From IMG/VR virus record IMGVR_UViG_3300017605_000885, positions 1-49,365 of that record: 49,365 bases of DNA, one strand, 5' to 3'. The notes under the pieces are model-generated. The model was not told the origin of the DNA. It worked only from the letters and a program-made list of their open reading frames with translations, and searched no databases. The first letter of the stretch is position 1; the number at the start of each line of letters is the position of its first letter. A program made the position numbers and the translations under genes. Positions 31,736 to 39,918 of the stretch are shown piece after piece. This DNA is from a virus.

Positions 31736-32050
31736 ATGAGCTATTACTATGGCTCTTATGGGGTGATCCGCGGCTACGGTCCATTGTGCCGAACGCTGCG
31801 TGAGGCAGACGACACGGTGTTTGCCGATGGCAGGCGCCAGAGGCTGAAGGGCGGCTCCACCGATCGCAACGCGGTTGTGGTGACCCCAGAGGATGGCCTC
31901 TGTTGGTGGGCGGATGATGGGGATGAGTCGACCGCCGATATGGCGCCTGTGAGAACACCTAGCGGGGCACAAGCGAAGTATGCCCAGGAGGTGATCCGTG
32001 CCAGTGAGGAGCTCTGGAACGGCCCAAAAGAACTGGCGGGGTTTAGGTAG
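31736..32050 (+). CDS. Unrecognised early protein, 104 aa
   Basis: ATG at 31736 after GAGAGGGTAAGGG. The protein starts MSYYYGSYGVIRGYGPLCRT, contains a Trp-Trp pair in the centre (DGLCWWADDGDE) and ends in a helix. No family recognised. Confidence 0.6.
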   Translation: MSYYYGSYGVIRGYGPLCRTLREADDTVFADGRRQRLKGGSTDRNAVVVTPEDGLCWWADDGDESTADMAPVRTPSGAQAKYAQEVIRASEELWNGPKELAGFR

Positions 32051-32163
32051 CGTACCAAGGTGTAACAACTAGGCGAATCTTGTCGACCGTTGTTGCGCGC
32101 CAACTGGTTGTGGATAAACTATATCCTTGGCTGGAGCTAAGACAGCCGCTAAGGAGTTACCCC

Positions 32164-32568
32164 ATGGCCAGCAACAAGAAGACCACCACTGCTCGATACG
32201 AACCTGTTGGAGCCGGCGTTGCGCGACGCAAGCCCATCACTGAGCGAAACCTGGTCTCACCTGTCAGGTTGCCCGATGACGACGCCGATACCTTCGGCAC
32301 GACCACCAGCAACGTCCCAGGCGAATCGGCGATCGTGGTGCCCAGGAGGGACCGGACGCCGAAGGGAGTCAACGATGGAAGAGGTAAAAGGAGCGTGAAG
32401 GAGATGTTGGATTCGGCTCCGAGCGATGCTCACCGAGCTACCTACGCCATGGAGCGCATTGCGGCGCTGGAAGACCAGATCGTCAGGGTGCTGGACCTGT
32501 GCACCAAGGGAGCCAGGGAGATTATCTTCACCCAGCGCAAGTCGCTGCGACACTACTACGAGAAGTAA
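32164..32568 (+). CDS. Basic early protein, 134 aa
   Basis: I start at the ATG at 32164, since AAGGAGTTACCCC is directly upstream; the frame is open further back but lacks a signal. The product has a basic, disordered first half (MASNKKTTTARYEPVGAGVA) and a helical second half (KEMLDSAPSDAHRATYAMER and further). A preceding possible promoter (TTGCGC, 16 bases, TAAACT at 32,094-32,121) is weak. No domain recognised. Confidence 0.65.
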   Translation: MASNKKTTTARYEPVGAGVARRKPITERNLVSPVRLPDDDADTFGTTTSNVPGESAIVVPRRDRTPKGVNDGRGKRSVKEMLDSAPSDAHRATYAMERIAALEDQIVRVLDLCTKGAREIIFTQRKSLRHYYEK

Positions 32569-32581
32569 CTAGGAGGGATCA

Positions 32582-33001
32582 GTGCCAGAACCAGAAAGCG
32601 ATCGAGGGTGGAACGAGCAATCCGAGGCCGTATGCATGGCCATTGAGTCGCAGCTAGGCGACCTGCCAGACTACGGCCACCGGATGAACGTCATCGTCAA
32701 CGTGATCCGATCCGTGATGGCGAATGAAGTTGTTGAGCAGGTTATGGAGGTGACCGGCTTGCCGTTCACCGAGCTGAATCATCTCGTCATCGGGCTTGAG
32801 CTGTTGGTGAAGGACTTCGTGGGCATCATCGAGGGCATGCCGAAGAACGTCAAGGACACAATCCACTCGAAGATGGGCTGCGGGCACTGCTCGGCCTGCA
32901 GGGCGGCGAAGCGCGCCACTGGCACCCCACAGAAAGAGGAGACAAGGCTGGCGGTCGAGAGGCTCATCGCAACCATGACGGGCGGCAAGCGACCCAACTG
33001 A
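32582..33001 (+). CDS. Unrecognised early protein with C-terminal Cys cluster, 139 aa
   Basis: GTG start at 32582 with AGGAGG five bases before it. Mostly helical (YGHRMNVIVNVIRSVMANEV). A cluster of Cys at about residue 100 (MGCGHCSACRAAKRA) looks like a zinc-binding site. It is 13 bases after the previous gene and 14 before the next, in one operon. Confidence 0.65.
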   Translation: MPEPESDRGWNEQSEAVCMAIESQLGDLPDYGHRMNVIVNVIRSVMANEVVEQVMEVTGLPFTELNHLVIGLELLVKDFVGIIEGMPKNVKDTIHSKMGCGHCSACRAAKRATGTPQKEETRLAVERLIATMTGGKRPN

Positions 33002-33015
33002 GGAGGACCGGACGC

Positions 33016-33492
33016 ATGTTTTTCGGGAACAAGAAGATGGACGCGGAAGGTTTCGACATGTCGACGAAAGAGGGGCGAGAGAAGGCCAAGGCCAGGCTCA
33101 TGGAGGTACTGAGCACGGGATCCGAGCGCGAGAAGCGCTCGGCAAAGATTCTGAACAAGCTGTTCGACGTGATGGACGACGTCCCGGAGCCGTTCGCGGT
33201 AGTCCACGAGACGATCGGCGAGATCAACAAGATGGTAGAGGTGATTGAACGTCGACAAGCCCAGCTGATTGACGTTGCGCGCAACCTGGACGATCCCGGC
33301 CTGCCCGTTCATCGCTTTGGGGCGGTCGAGGGGTACCTGACGGTCGCTGCAGGCGCGCTCAGTGCCGCTTCTATGATTCTCGGCAGGCTGGAGTCATACG
33401 TCGCCAAGCAGTCAGAGCGGGCCCAGGATGACGGTCCATTGCCGACCGAGCCGCCACCAGCTCCGGCGCCCACCGACGACATGCCGTTCTGA
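33016..33492 (+). CDS. Helical, probably coiled-coil protein, 158 aa
   Basis: ATG at 33016 after GAGGAGG. The protein is helical throughout residues 10-130, with heptad-like stretches (TIGEINKMVEVIERRQAQLI), and ends in a Pro-rich acidic tail (TEPPPAPAPTDDMPF) that resembles the flexible, acidic end of single-stranded DNA-binding proteins, though no OB-fold is visible. Function unknown. Confidence 0.65.
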   Translation: MFFGNKKMDAEGFDMSTKEGREKAKARLMEVLSTGSEREKRSAKILNKLFDVMDDVPEPFAVVHETIGEINKMVEVIERRQAQLIDVARNLDDPGLPVHRFGAVEGYLTVAAGALSAASMILGRLESYVAKQSERAQDDGPLPTEPPPAPAPTDDMPF

Positions 33493-33507
33493 ACATAGAG
33501 GTGGAGT

Positions 33508-34194
33508 GTGGAGCCAGCCGATCAAAAGCCAGCGTGCGCGGCCTGCGGGGCAACCGAGGGGATTCACGCGAGCCACCACGCCGGCTGGCTCTGTGATGAC
33601 GTGATTGCCTGCTTTGACCGTGCGGGGGCTCGCCAACTGACCGTGTTCGACGAAACCGCCCAGACGCGAGCGAAGCTCGGGTCGGCTGCGGCGGAAGACA
33701 TCCCGGAGAAGAATAAGGTGTTCTTCGTCACGCCGTACCATCGGGAGGAGATCACCGATCCGGAGACGCTGGCCGCTTTTGAGCGGCTGAAGGCCGGTAG
33801 CCGTCCAGCTACCTTCGAGGACCTCGACGGCATCCACGGCACCGGGCGATGCACGTGCGGCGGTGAGGGGCGCTGCGCCTGGTGCCAGGAGATCTGCGAA
33901 CGGTGCTTTGGGGATGGCACCGTGGCTCTCGACGGGGCGCCCTGCGAGGCCTGCAACGGCACCGGCTACGCCGATGGGCTGGAGCTCACCATGGAGGAGC
34001 GGGCCGCCAAGATAGAGGCCATTCGAGCCGATGAGGCCGACTATGCAGCGCTGGGCTACCCGGAGACCGAGATCACCGAGTCCCTAACCGGCTACTTCGA
34101 TGATGCCGTGCTGACCGTGGATGTTGCCATTGGCACTCTGTTCGGCGACGTGTCCGAGCGGCTCGACCGCTTCCGCCACAAGTACCACGGATAA
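33508..34194 (+). CDS. Protein with DnaJ-type zinc finger repeats, 228 aa
   Basis: GTG start at 33508 after AGAGGTGGA. Residues 8-30 carry one Cys pair (CAACGATEGIHASHH). Residues 115-155 contain four CxxC(G) elements: CTCGGEGRC, CAWCQEIC, CERCFGDG and CEACNGTGYADG, matching the CxxCxGxG repeats of the DnaJ central zinc domain. No J-domain is present. The C-terminal part is acidic and helical. It may act as a chaperone-like or protein-binding factor; this is inferred from the motif. It ends at the operator-like palindrome at 34197. Confidence 0.75.
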   Translation: MEPADQKPACAACGATEGIHASHHAGWLCDDVIACFDRAGARQLTVFDETAQTRAKLGSAAAEDIPEKNKVFFVTPYHREEITDPETLAAFERLKAGSRPATFEDLDGIHGTGRCTCGGEGRCAWCQEICERCFGDGTVALDGAPCEACNGTGYADGLELTMEERAAKIEAIRADEADYAALGYPETEITESLTGYFDDAVLTVDVAIGTLFGDVSERLDRFRHKYHG

Positions 34195-34196
34195 AA

Positions 34197-34219
34197 GATA
34201 TCCGTGAGCTACGGATATC
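34197..34219. promoter_or_regulatory. Operator-like palindrome
   Basis: GATATCCGT (34197-34205) and ACGGATATC (34211-34219) are perfect nine-base arms with a five-base spacer, directly upstream of the promoter at 34222. Dyads of this size beside a -35 box are typical binding sites for a dimeric regulator. Related single half-sites (GATATCC) occur in the 25.6-25.95 kb non-coding region. Confidence 0.55.
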
Positions 34220-34221
34220 GG

Positions 34222-34250
34222 TTGACGACAGAGCTCCGGATAGCTACAAG
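34222..34250 (+). promoter_or_regulatory. Sigma70-type promoter for the mid-early genes
   Basis: TTGACG at 34222-34227, 17-base spacer, TACAAG at 34245-34250. It lies about 60 bases before the gene at 34310, next to a palindromic operator. It is probably a regulated internal promoter. Confidence 0.65.
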
Positions 34251-34309
34251 TAGAGCATCAGACGGCGCCGGAACACGGAGCCGCGAAAAGGTTCCAAGGA
34301 GATACGACA

Positions 34310-34576
34310 ATGAGTGGTGACGAATCCGGTTTCGGTGAGGCAGTGGGCGAAGGTGACACCGGTGCGCCAAGGGCGACCTTCGATCGAAGCCCCATGAAGG
34401 TGCTCGCCGCCCTGGCAGACAAGCCGTTCAAGCAGGCGGCAAAGGCGATCGAGTACATCGACACCAACCGTGAGCGTCAGCGGAAGTTCCTGCGGGTGTG
34501 CTCGCCGAAGGCTCTGGCCCTGATCGCCGAGAACGGCCCGGAGTACATCGAAGCGGTCCAGGCGGCGGCCGAGTAA
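34310..34576 (+). CDS. Unrecognised small protein, 88 aa
   Basis: ATG at 34310 with AAGGAGA upstream. Residues 1-25 are acidic and Gly-rich; the rest is helical (MKVLAALADKPFKQAAKAIE, then a Lys/Arg-rich helix). It is the only gene between the internal promoter and the gap that follows, so it may be expressed separately. No domain recognised. Confidence 0.65.
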   Translation: MSGDESGFGEAVGEGDTGAPRATFDRSPMKVLAALADKPFKQAAKAIEYIDTNRERQRKFLRVCSPKALALIAENGPEYIEAVQAAAE

Positions 34577-34946
34577 TTCACGGGTCGACCCTCTGTAGAA
34601 GGACGAATGTAAGTCGTCGAAAAGGCAACCCGTCACACGCTCCCCTCGTGGAACCTCGTGTCGGCAAGCTGGCAGTAGGCGCGAAGTGGCCAGAGGCTAA
34701 GACCCACCAACTACCCAAACTTGGGGCCCCTGTCGATGGCGTCCCCCCCCTCCGTCCGATGGGGGCCCCTCCTAACCTAGCACTCTTCAACTTCTCGACG
34801 GGTAACCGGGAATCTCTGGTGAGTGTGCGGCAACAGTGAGTCTCCGCTGTGAGTGAGACCTGTCTGGGAACCGTACAGTAGAACGGACCAGCTATAACGC
34901 GGGCGCCAAGGTACCGGCTATATGCCGCCTAGCCCGCTGATTGACC
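34577..34946. other. Non-coding gap with repeats, no credible gene
   Basis: I see no gene here. The stretch contains an inverted GGGGCCCC pair (34721-34728 and 34763-34770 region), a run of eight C residues near 34,742, three GTGAGT repeats near 34,820-34,855, and TATAAC near 34,892 that could be a -10 box without a clear -35. Confidence 0.5.
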
Positions 34947-34988
34947 AAGGCCCCCGGCTTGTTGACGCCAGTCGGGGGCCTTCCTTTA
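34947..34988 (+). terminator. Strong Rho-independent terminator
   Basis: AAGGCCCCCG (34947-34956) pairs perfectly with CGGGGGCCTT (34973-34982), with an inner GGC/GCC, and is followed by CCTTT. Ends the transcript upstream of the gene at 35014. Confidence 0.8.
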
Positions 34989-35013
34989 CCAGCACACATT
35001 ACGGAGAGTCATC

Positions 35014-35337
35014 ATGAGGGTGGTATCGATCAATTCGAAGGACGCAATAGAAGCAGCAATGGGCTTAGCCACGGAGCGGCTGGTCCGTATGAATAGCTCC
35101 CCGCTCATCATGGGAGGCTCGATTGGGCTCTTGTGCTTTATTGACGGCGAGTCGCCCGGCTTCAACTTCGTCTCAGACTGGCAGTACAGCCCAGACTTCG
35201 ACCAGACGGGGCTCGACCGAGACGTGATGGTAGCTCTCGCCGACTACCTGGAGAACGTGGCTGCCATGATTCGCAGGCGCGAAGTCGATGGCTTGATGCA
35301 GCCGAGAGAGCAACCTGATGTTGACGGGACTGCGTGA
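35014..35337 (+). CDS. Unrecognised early protein, 107 aa
   Basis: ATG at 35014 after GGAGAGTCATC. The product reads MRVVSINSKDAIEAAMGLAT and has an alpha/beta pattern, with a possible strand-rich core (IGLLCFIDGESPGFNF). No family recognised. It overlaps the next gene by one base. Confidence 0.65.
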   Translation: MRVVSINSKDAIEAAMGLATERLVRMNSSPLIMGGSIGLLCFIDGESPGFNFVSDWQYSPDFDQTGLDRDVMVALADYLENVAAMIRRREVDGLMQPREQPDVDGTA

Positions 35338-35522
35338 TGGCTGAGGTGTGGGAGTGCACGTGCAACATCGCGCGGAAGACGTTGCTCCTGACGCCCGATG
35401 GTAAGAAGCCTTGGACGGAGAACTGCCCCGACTGCAAGCGCAAGTTCAGGAAGGCGGGCACCACACCGAGGCAGGTACCTACTGATACGATTCTACCGGT
35501 TGCGATGGTTCAGGTGAGGTGA
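35337..35522 (+). CDS. Small zinc-ribbon-like protein, 61 aa
   Basis: The ATG at 35337 overlaps the previous stop (TGATG). Cys pairs WECTCN and ENCPDCKRKF form a potential zinc-binding ribbon; the rest is basic. Next gene starts at its stop (TGATG). Confidence 0.65.
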   Translation: MAEVWECTCNIARKTLLLTPDGKKPWTENCPDCKRKFRKAGTTPRQVPTDTILPVAMVQVR

Positions 35523-35977
35523 TGGCAAAGCTCGACAAGGTGATTGTGACGGGCTCGCGCATCTGGCCCAGCCAGTCGATGATCGCCCACGTGCTCTTCC
35601 AGCACGACCCGGAGCTCGTGATTCACGGCAACGCGCGGGGAGCTGACCAGTACGCCCAGCAGTGGGCTCTAGCTAACGAGCGTCAGTTCCACGGCTTCCC
35701 GGCGAAGTGGAAGACTGGTGGCAAGCCGGAGGCTCGCGCTTTTCGTGGCTACGACCCGATGGTTGGGCACGAACGCAATGGGCAGATGCTAGCAGCTTAC
35801 CCTGGCACTCTCGTACTGGCCTTCCCGTATGGGATCGCAAAGGGAACGAGAGATTGCATCAGGCAGGCTATGGACCGTGGTCACGAGGTCAAGGTGTATG
35901 ACCTGAAGGGGCAGTTGGTGGAGCACCATGAGGCTGGAGACCACTCCAGCAGTAACCCATCAGAAGAAGAGCCGTGA
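35522..35977 (+). CDS. SLOG-family (DUF2493/YspA-like) nucleotide-binding protein, 151 aa
   Basis: The Rossmann-like SLOG pattern is clear: KVIVTGSRIWPSQSMI (first strand and Gly-Ser-Arg loop), then VIHGNARGADQYAQQWA (GxARGAD phosphate-binding loop), and YGIAKGTRDCIRQA (KGT and following helix). Proteins of this kind are thought to bind nucleotides or nucleotide-derived ligands. Phage copies are common and their role is not established. The start at 35522 overlaps the previous stop by one base. Confidence 0.85.
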   Translation: MAKLDKVIVTGSRIWPSQSMIAHVLFQHDPELVIHGNARGADQYAQQWALANERQFHGFPAKWKTGGKPEARAFRGYDPMVGHERNGQMLAAYPGTLVLAFPYGIAKGTRDCIRQAMDRGHEVKVYDLKGQLVEHHEAGDHSSSNPSEEEP

Positions 35978-36019
35978 TGAGCACGGCGGCCTGGGGCCAC
36001 GTCAAGCCTTCCCACCAGT

Positions 36020-36205
36020 TCATCGGCTCTCACTCCAGGCCTTCGCGGCTGCTGCGGCAACGGCTTGAACAATGAGGGCGGCCGCTCGGGTTGAGCGAAC
36101 TCGCAGCTCACCCATTGTAGTCAACTGGAGCTCCAGCTTGGTGGCAAGGGCCTGAAGCTCCTCGAAGGATGCCTTCTCTATCTCCGGTCGATCGCTAGTA
36201 GTCAT
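36020..36205 (-). CDS. Possible small helical protein on the opposite strand, 61 aa
   Basis: A 61-residue leftward frame with a plausible amphipathic helix (FEELQALATKLELQLTTMGE) and an Ala-rich end. No ribosome site is visible and a competing 32-residue rightward frame (35977-36075) overlaps it. Kept only as a possibility. Confidence 0.3.
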   Translation of the reverse strand: MTTSDRPEIEKASFEELQALATKLELQLTTMGELRVRSTRAAALIVQAVAAAAAKAWSESR

Positions 36206-36472
36206 GCCACACAGGTGGAAGGAGAGAGGCAGGGAGATACGGGGTGAAGGTATCCCTTGATCCTGCCCCCCTCCGTTCCGGGGGTAAGGACGAGATGAGC
36301 GCCGAAGGCACCTAAAAGAATCGCGTTACCATCAGATGCCCCATTGACCCACCTCAGCCTCTGGATCGGAAGCCGTGAGACCCGACCAACCGAAGGTTGG
36401 GAGGCGGACGCGGTTCCCTTGGAAGCCGTTCGGACAGAACGAGCCCCCTCACCAGGTGCAAAACAGAACATA
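36206..36472. other. Non-coding stretch between SLOG and methylase segments
   Basis: No convincing gene. It contains a C-rich/G-rich potential hairpin near 36,267-36,283 (CCCCCTCCGTTCCGGGGG), which may be a terminator, and otherwise nothing that I can assign. Confidence 0.4.
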
Positions 36473-36781
36473 ATGCAGCTCGGCGACACCGTCAATCTGG
36501 TTCGGAAGTACACGGGGCACATCCTCGATTGCGAATTGATTGAGGTTCTCCGCCACGGCAGCAAGCCCATGGTGGTCGTCTGCTGGCGCAACAAGAGAGC
36601 CAGCACCTACAAGCTGGACCTTGACAAGAATCAGGTACTGGCCATCGACGCTACCCAGCGTCATCGCCAAGACATGCTGGCCTGGTGGGAGATATCCGAA
36701 GCCCACCGAAAAGAGCTAACCGAACTGTTTTGGGATGTGAAAAAGAAAGGGACGCACTATGCCGGAAAAACTAGAGCTTGA
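36473..36781 (+). CDS. Unrecognised protein, 102 aa
   Basis: I take the ATG at 36473 (MQLGDTVNLVRKYTGHILDC); the frame is open further upstream but that part lacks a ribosome site and protein-like composition. The N-terminal half is beta-rich (KPMVVVCWRNKRASTYKLDL), resembling small barrel domains, and the C-terminal half is a charged helix. It overlaps the next gene by 23 bases. Function unknown. Confidence 0.6.
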   Translation: MQLGDTVNLVRKYTGHILDCELIEVLRHGSKPMVVVCWRNKRASTYKLDLDKNQVLAIDATQRHRQDMLAWWEISEAHRKELTELFWDVKKKGTHYAGKTRA

Positions 36782-36962
36782 GGGGCTGAAGTGCGAGATG
36801 GAGAAGTTGGCCGACCATCTCGCGGCGTTGGAGGGAGACGAGTTCATGGACCCGGATGCAGTCGGCGAGATGTTGCGCTGTCTGCTCAACGGCGAGATGG
36901 CTTCGAGCATCATCGAAGACTTCGGACTCGTCTCTGACTCGGAAGAAGAGCCAGGCGCTTAA
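36759..36962 (+). CDS. Small acidic helical protein, 67 aa
   Basis: ATG at 36759 inside the end of the previous gene. Acidic and helical throughout (MPEKLELEGLKCEMEKLADH), with an acidic tail. Function unknown; it directly precedes the methylase. Confidence 0.6.
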   Translation: MPEKLELEGLKCEMEKLADHLAALEGDEFMDPDAVGEMLRCLLNGEMASSIIEDFGLVSDSEEEPGA

Positions 36963-36966
36963 ACGA

Positions 36967-37797
36967 ATGGACCCGTTTCTACCCTGGCCCGGTTCGAAGG
37001 CGAAGTGCGCGTCTCAGATCATCGAGACGTTCCCACAGTCGTTCAACACCTACTACGAGCCTTTCCTCGGGTCAGGGGCAATCTTCTTCCGGATGCACTG
37101 GGCCCCCAACAACCCAGAGCGAAGGCGCTTCCAGAAGGCCCGATTGAGCGACACCAACGCCAAGCTCATCAACTGCTTTCGAGCCGTTAAGGAGCGTCCA
37201 GAACACGTCAAGGCGATGTTGGGCCACTGCCTGGATCGGAACAGCGAGGAGTTCTATCTCGCAATGAGACAGCAGATGGATAACCCCTCGGTGTTCCTCT
37301 ACGTGATGCGTGCTGCATTCAGTTCCATGTACCGAGAGAACCTGAAGGGCGAGTTCAACGTTCCCTGGAGGAAACAAGACTTCGAGAAGAACGGCAGACG
37401 CATCTCGTACGACGTCGAGCAGCTCGATGCATGTTCGCGTTACATGGTGGAACACGACGTCGACTTATCGGTTGCGCCATGGATAGACGCGATCCATGAT
37501 GCAAAGGCTGGTGACCTCGTCTACTTCGACCCGCCTTACCTGCCCTACACTGAAACGGGCTTCGTCAACTACGTCGCTGGCGGGTTCGGTGAGGGAGAGC
37601 ACGTCTTCCTGAGGACACAAGCACGGATATTGGCATCGAAAGGCGTATTCGTTGCCCTATCCAATTCGGACGTTCCGGCGTCGAGACGCATCTACGGAGC
37701 GCCGACCAGAGTTATCAGCGTGGCCAACAACGTAAAGGCCAACGCTACAGACAAGGGTACGCGAGTAGAAGGATTGTGGCTGTATGGATCAGATTGA
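36967..37797 (+). CDS. dam: DNA adenine methyltransferase (Dam-like), 276 aa
   Basis: The start is the ATG at 36967 (MDPFLPWPGSKAKCASQI), since the family begins with this FxxWPGxK motif; the frame is open upstream but overlaps another gene. EPFLGSGAIFF is the SAM-binding motif, and DPPYLPY is the catalytic DPPY motif of N6-adenine methylases. The order SAM motif, target region, DPPY is the alpha class of Dam-like enzymes. Such phage enzymes protect DNA from host nucleases or alter regulation. It overlaps the ERF gene by 14 bases. Confidence 0.9.
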   Translation: MDPFLPWPGSKAKCASQIIETFPQSFNTYYEPFLGSGAIFFRMHWAPNNPERRRFQKARLSDTNAKLINCFRAVKERPEHVKAMLGHCLDRNSEEFYLAMRQQMDNPSVFLYVMRAAFSSMYRENLKGEFNVPWRKQDFEKNGRRISYDVEQLDACSRYMVEHDVDLSVAPWIDAIHDAKAGDLVYFDPPYLPYTETGFVNYVAGGFGEGEHVFLRTQARILASKGVFVALSNSDVPASRRIYGAPTRVISVANNVKANATDKGTRVEGLWLYGSD

Positions 37798-38629
37798 GAT
37801 TGGTGTGAGTACGTTGAGGATCGAAGGCAACCCGGCGAAGCTGTATGAGGAGCTCGCGGCTGCCGCACTGGAGTTCGTGCCGATTCCGAAGATGGCCAAG
37901 GGCCAGAGCGGCAACCGGCACTTCGACTACGCGAACTATGCGACCATCATGCGCTGCGTTCGTCCGGCGCTCTCGAAGCACGGCATCGTCATCATGCAGC
38001 CGCTCCACTCGGCCGATGACGCCGTGACCACCACCATCCTGGCTGGGCACGGTGCTGCCGTCATCTCCTCATTCTCCTTTCCTTCTCACAAGGACCCGCA
38101 GGAGTTCGGCAAGCACCACACCTACTACCGGCGCTACCAGCTCCAATCGATGCTCGGGCTCGAAGGCGACAAGGATGCCGATGACTTGCCGGACGTGAAC
38201 GAGCAAGGCTTCACGGAGCAGGCGGCGAGCTCCCCAAAAGACCAGGACCGGCGCCCGGAATACAAGGCGTCTGCGGACAGGAAGCCTGCTCCTGCGAAAG
38301 AGCAGAAGACCAACGACTCTGCGCAACCCTCCGTGTCTTCGACATCCTCCGCAAGCACTGAAGCCAAGCCGGAGCCGAAGCAGGAGAAGACTGTCATCAA
38401 CCCGAGCAAGGCCATCGACGGCATCGAGGACGCGAAGCTCAATACGGTGCTGAGCGCCATCATGAAGCAGATGAACCCGCCCTGGAAGCTGATGGACGTG
38501 CGGTCCTTCTACGCCGAGCACTTCGACGCCAAGCCAGAGGACATGCCTCACCCGGACCAGATGAAGGCGCCGCTAAAGCGGCAGATCTTGTCCAAGCTGA
38601 TCGAGGTCAAGGGCGTCGCCCCCTTCTGA
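37784..38629 (+). CDS. erf: ERF-family single-strand DNA annealing protein, 281 aa
   Basis: The first 145 residues match the ERF superfamily: PAKLYEELAAAALEFVPIPK, then FDYANYATIMRCVRPALSKH, and KHHTYYRRYQLQSMLGLEGD with the typical Tyr/Arg cluster. A Pro/Lys/Ser-rich linker follows (about 150-210), then a C-terminal helical domain. ERF proteins pair complementary single strands and help circularise or recombine phage DNA. It acts with the PD-(D/E)XK nuclease two genes downstream. No ATPase motif, as expected. Confidence 0.88.
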   Translation: MDQIEIGVSTLRIEGNPAKLYEELAAAALEFVPIPKMAKGQSGNRHFDYANYATIMRCVRPALSKHGIVIMQPLHSADDAVTTTILAGHGAAVISSFSFPSHKDPQEFGKHHTYYRRYQLQSMLGLEGDKDADDLPDVNEQGFTEQAASSPKDQDRRPEYKASADRKPAPAKEQKTNDSAQPSVSSTSSASTEAKPEPKQEKTVINPSKAIDGIEDAKLNTVLSAIMKQMNPPWKLMDVRSFYAEHFDAKPEDMPHPDQMKAPLKRQILSKLIEVKGVAPF

Positions 38630-38630
38630 G

Positions 38631-38930
38631 ATGCCGACGGATAGACGTGGCCCGAACCTGCTCCCGCAGGAGAGCAGTCAGCGGGCCGCCGCTATCGCGG
38701 TGGACATGTGTGTCATGAACGTCCAGTACATGAACACGCTGAGCATGTTCCTGTCCGATGGCGAGCTGTTCCACTGCCAGATGCACCTCCTGTATGGCCT
38801 GATTGACGTCATGGCTGCCGCATCGAACGTGGACCCTGAGACTGTGCTGGACTTCGCGAGGAACTACTTCGTCAAGCTGAGAGAAGAGAGAAGAGAGTAT
38901 GCGACGAATCAGCAGCCTACCGACCGCTGA
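38631..38930 (+). CDS. Unrecognised helical protein, 99 aa
   Basis: ATG at 38631, one base after the ERF stop. Helical, with Met- and Leu-rich segments (MNVQYMNTLSMFLSDGELFH). It overlaps the nuclease gene by 32 bases, so it may be an accessory recombination factor. No motif recognised. Confidence 0.65.
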   Translation: MPTDRRGPNLLPQESSQRAAAIAVDMCVMNVQYMNTLSMFLSDGELFHCQMHLLYGLIDVMAAASNVDPETVLDFARNYFVKLREERREYATNQQPTDR

Positions 38931-39918
38931 ATACTGCCCGAAGGTCGATAAGATCGGCCTCGATGTGGAGAGCACTCAGTCGGCGCGCTCCACCGTCTTC
39001 CATGCCTACTGCGACAGCGGCGTGTGGCCTGCTGAACTGGCAAACCTTCCCGAGGCAGACCGGGAGGAGATCCAGAAGTGGAAGGTGCCGATGCCGTTCC
39101 GCTACCAGCATGGCGATGTCACCCACATGCTGCAGTACAAGAACGCCTACCGTGAGTGGCGCGTTGCCGTGGATAGCGACTTCAACAAGGTTGAGGTTCC
39201 AATCGACGTGCCCCAGGGCGACATCGAGCGGCTCTACCCGCAGGTGATGATCTGTGGTCATCTGGACATGGCCTGGCTGCTGCCAGAGTACGACCTCATC
39301 ATCGTCTGCGACATCAAGTCGAGCATCCATGCGGTGAAGGAGAGGCAAAGGTCGCTGCAGCTACAGGGCTACGGCCTGGCAGCGTGCGCGGCTACCGGCA
39401 TCAGTCGGTATCTGACCTCCATCTGGGACGCTTCCGAGGGGCAGTACCACGTTGCGAAGGACGCCATCGAGGCTGACGGTTTCGAGGCTGCCGACATCAG
39501 AGCTCGAATCCGGGTGGCTGCCGCTGACCGTGACGGGGCCTTCAGGACGGGCACACACTGTTCAGGTTGCTGGAAGCGGTCGCAGTGCCCAGCTCACCTG
39601 GTCAACGTGCCAGAGGGCGAGTTCAAGGCAATCCTTTCCGGGCAAGCCACTGAGAAAGATGTGCGTGAGGCGCTGACAGCCTTGAAGCAGATCGAAGACC
39701 TGGGCAAAGCCGTTCGGAAGTCCTGTCACAGCTGGGTCCAGCAACACGGGTACGTGCGCAGTGAAGACGGCACCCAGCGCTATGGGTGCGCAATGCGGCA
39801 AGGCAACATGAGGCTCGACGAGAAGAAGGTTGCCAACGCTCTAGGTGTCGAGGACCTGGAGAAGTTCAAGGTTCGTGGTAGCGACTACGAGTTCCACTCT
39901 TGGAGAAACAATGAGTGA
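38899..39918 (+). CDS. PD-(D/E)XK nuclease with Cas4/RecB-type metal-cluster cysteines, 339 aa
   Basis: The nuclease core is visible: GHLDMAWLL (motif with Asp), IIVCDIKSS (D-x-K catalytic pair) and the following SLQLQGYGLA (Q-x-x-x-Y helix). Cys residues occur at AEYCPK near the N-terminus and HCSGCWKRSQC after the core, as in the iron-sulphur clusters of Cas4 and AddB nucleases. It would resect DNA ends to make the single strands that the ERF protein anneals. ATG at 38899 has a strong purine-rich ribosome site. Confidence 0.85.
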   Translation: MRRISSLPTAEYCPKVDKIGLDVESTQSARSTVFHAYCDSGVWPAELANLPEADREEIQKWKVPMPFRYQHGDVTHMLQYKNAYREWRVAVDSDFNKVEVPIDVPQGDIERLYPQVMICGHLDMAWLLPEYDLIIVCDIKSSIHAVKERQRSLQLQGYGLAACAATGISRYLTSIWDASEGQYHVAKDAIEADGFEAADIRARIRVAAADRDGAFRTGTHCSGCWKRSQCPAHLVNVPEGEFKAILSGQATEKDVREALTALKQIEDLGKAVRKSCHSWVQQHGYVRSEDGTQRYGCAMRQGNMRLDEKKVANALGVEDLEKFKVRGSDYEFHSWRNNE

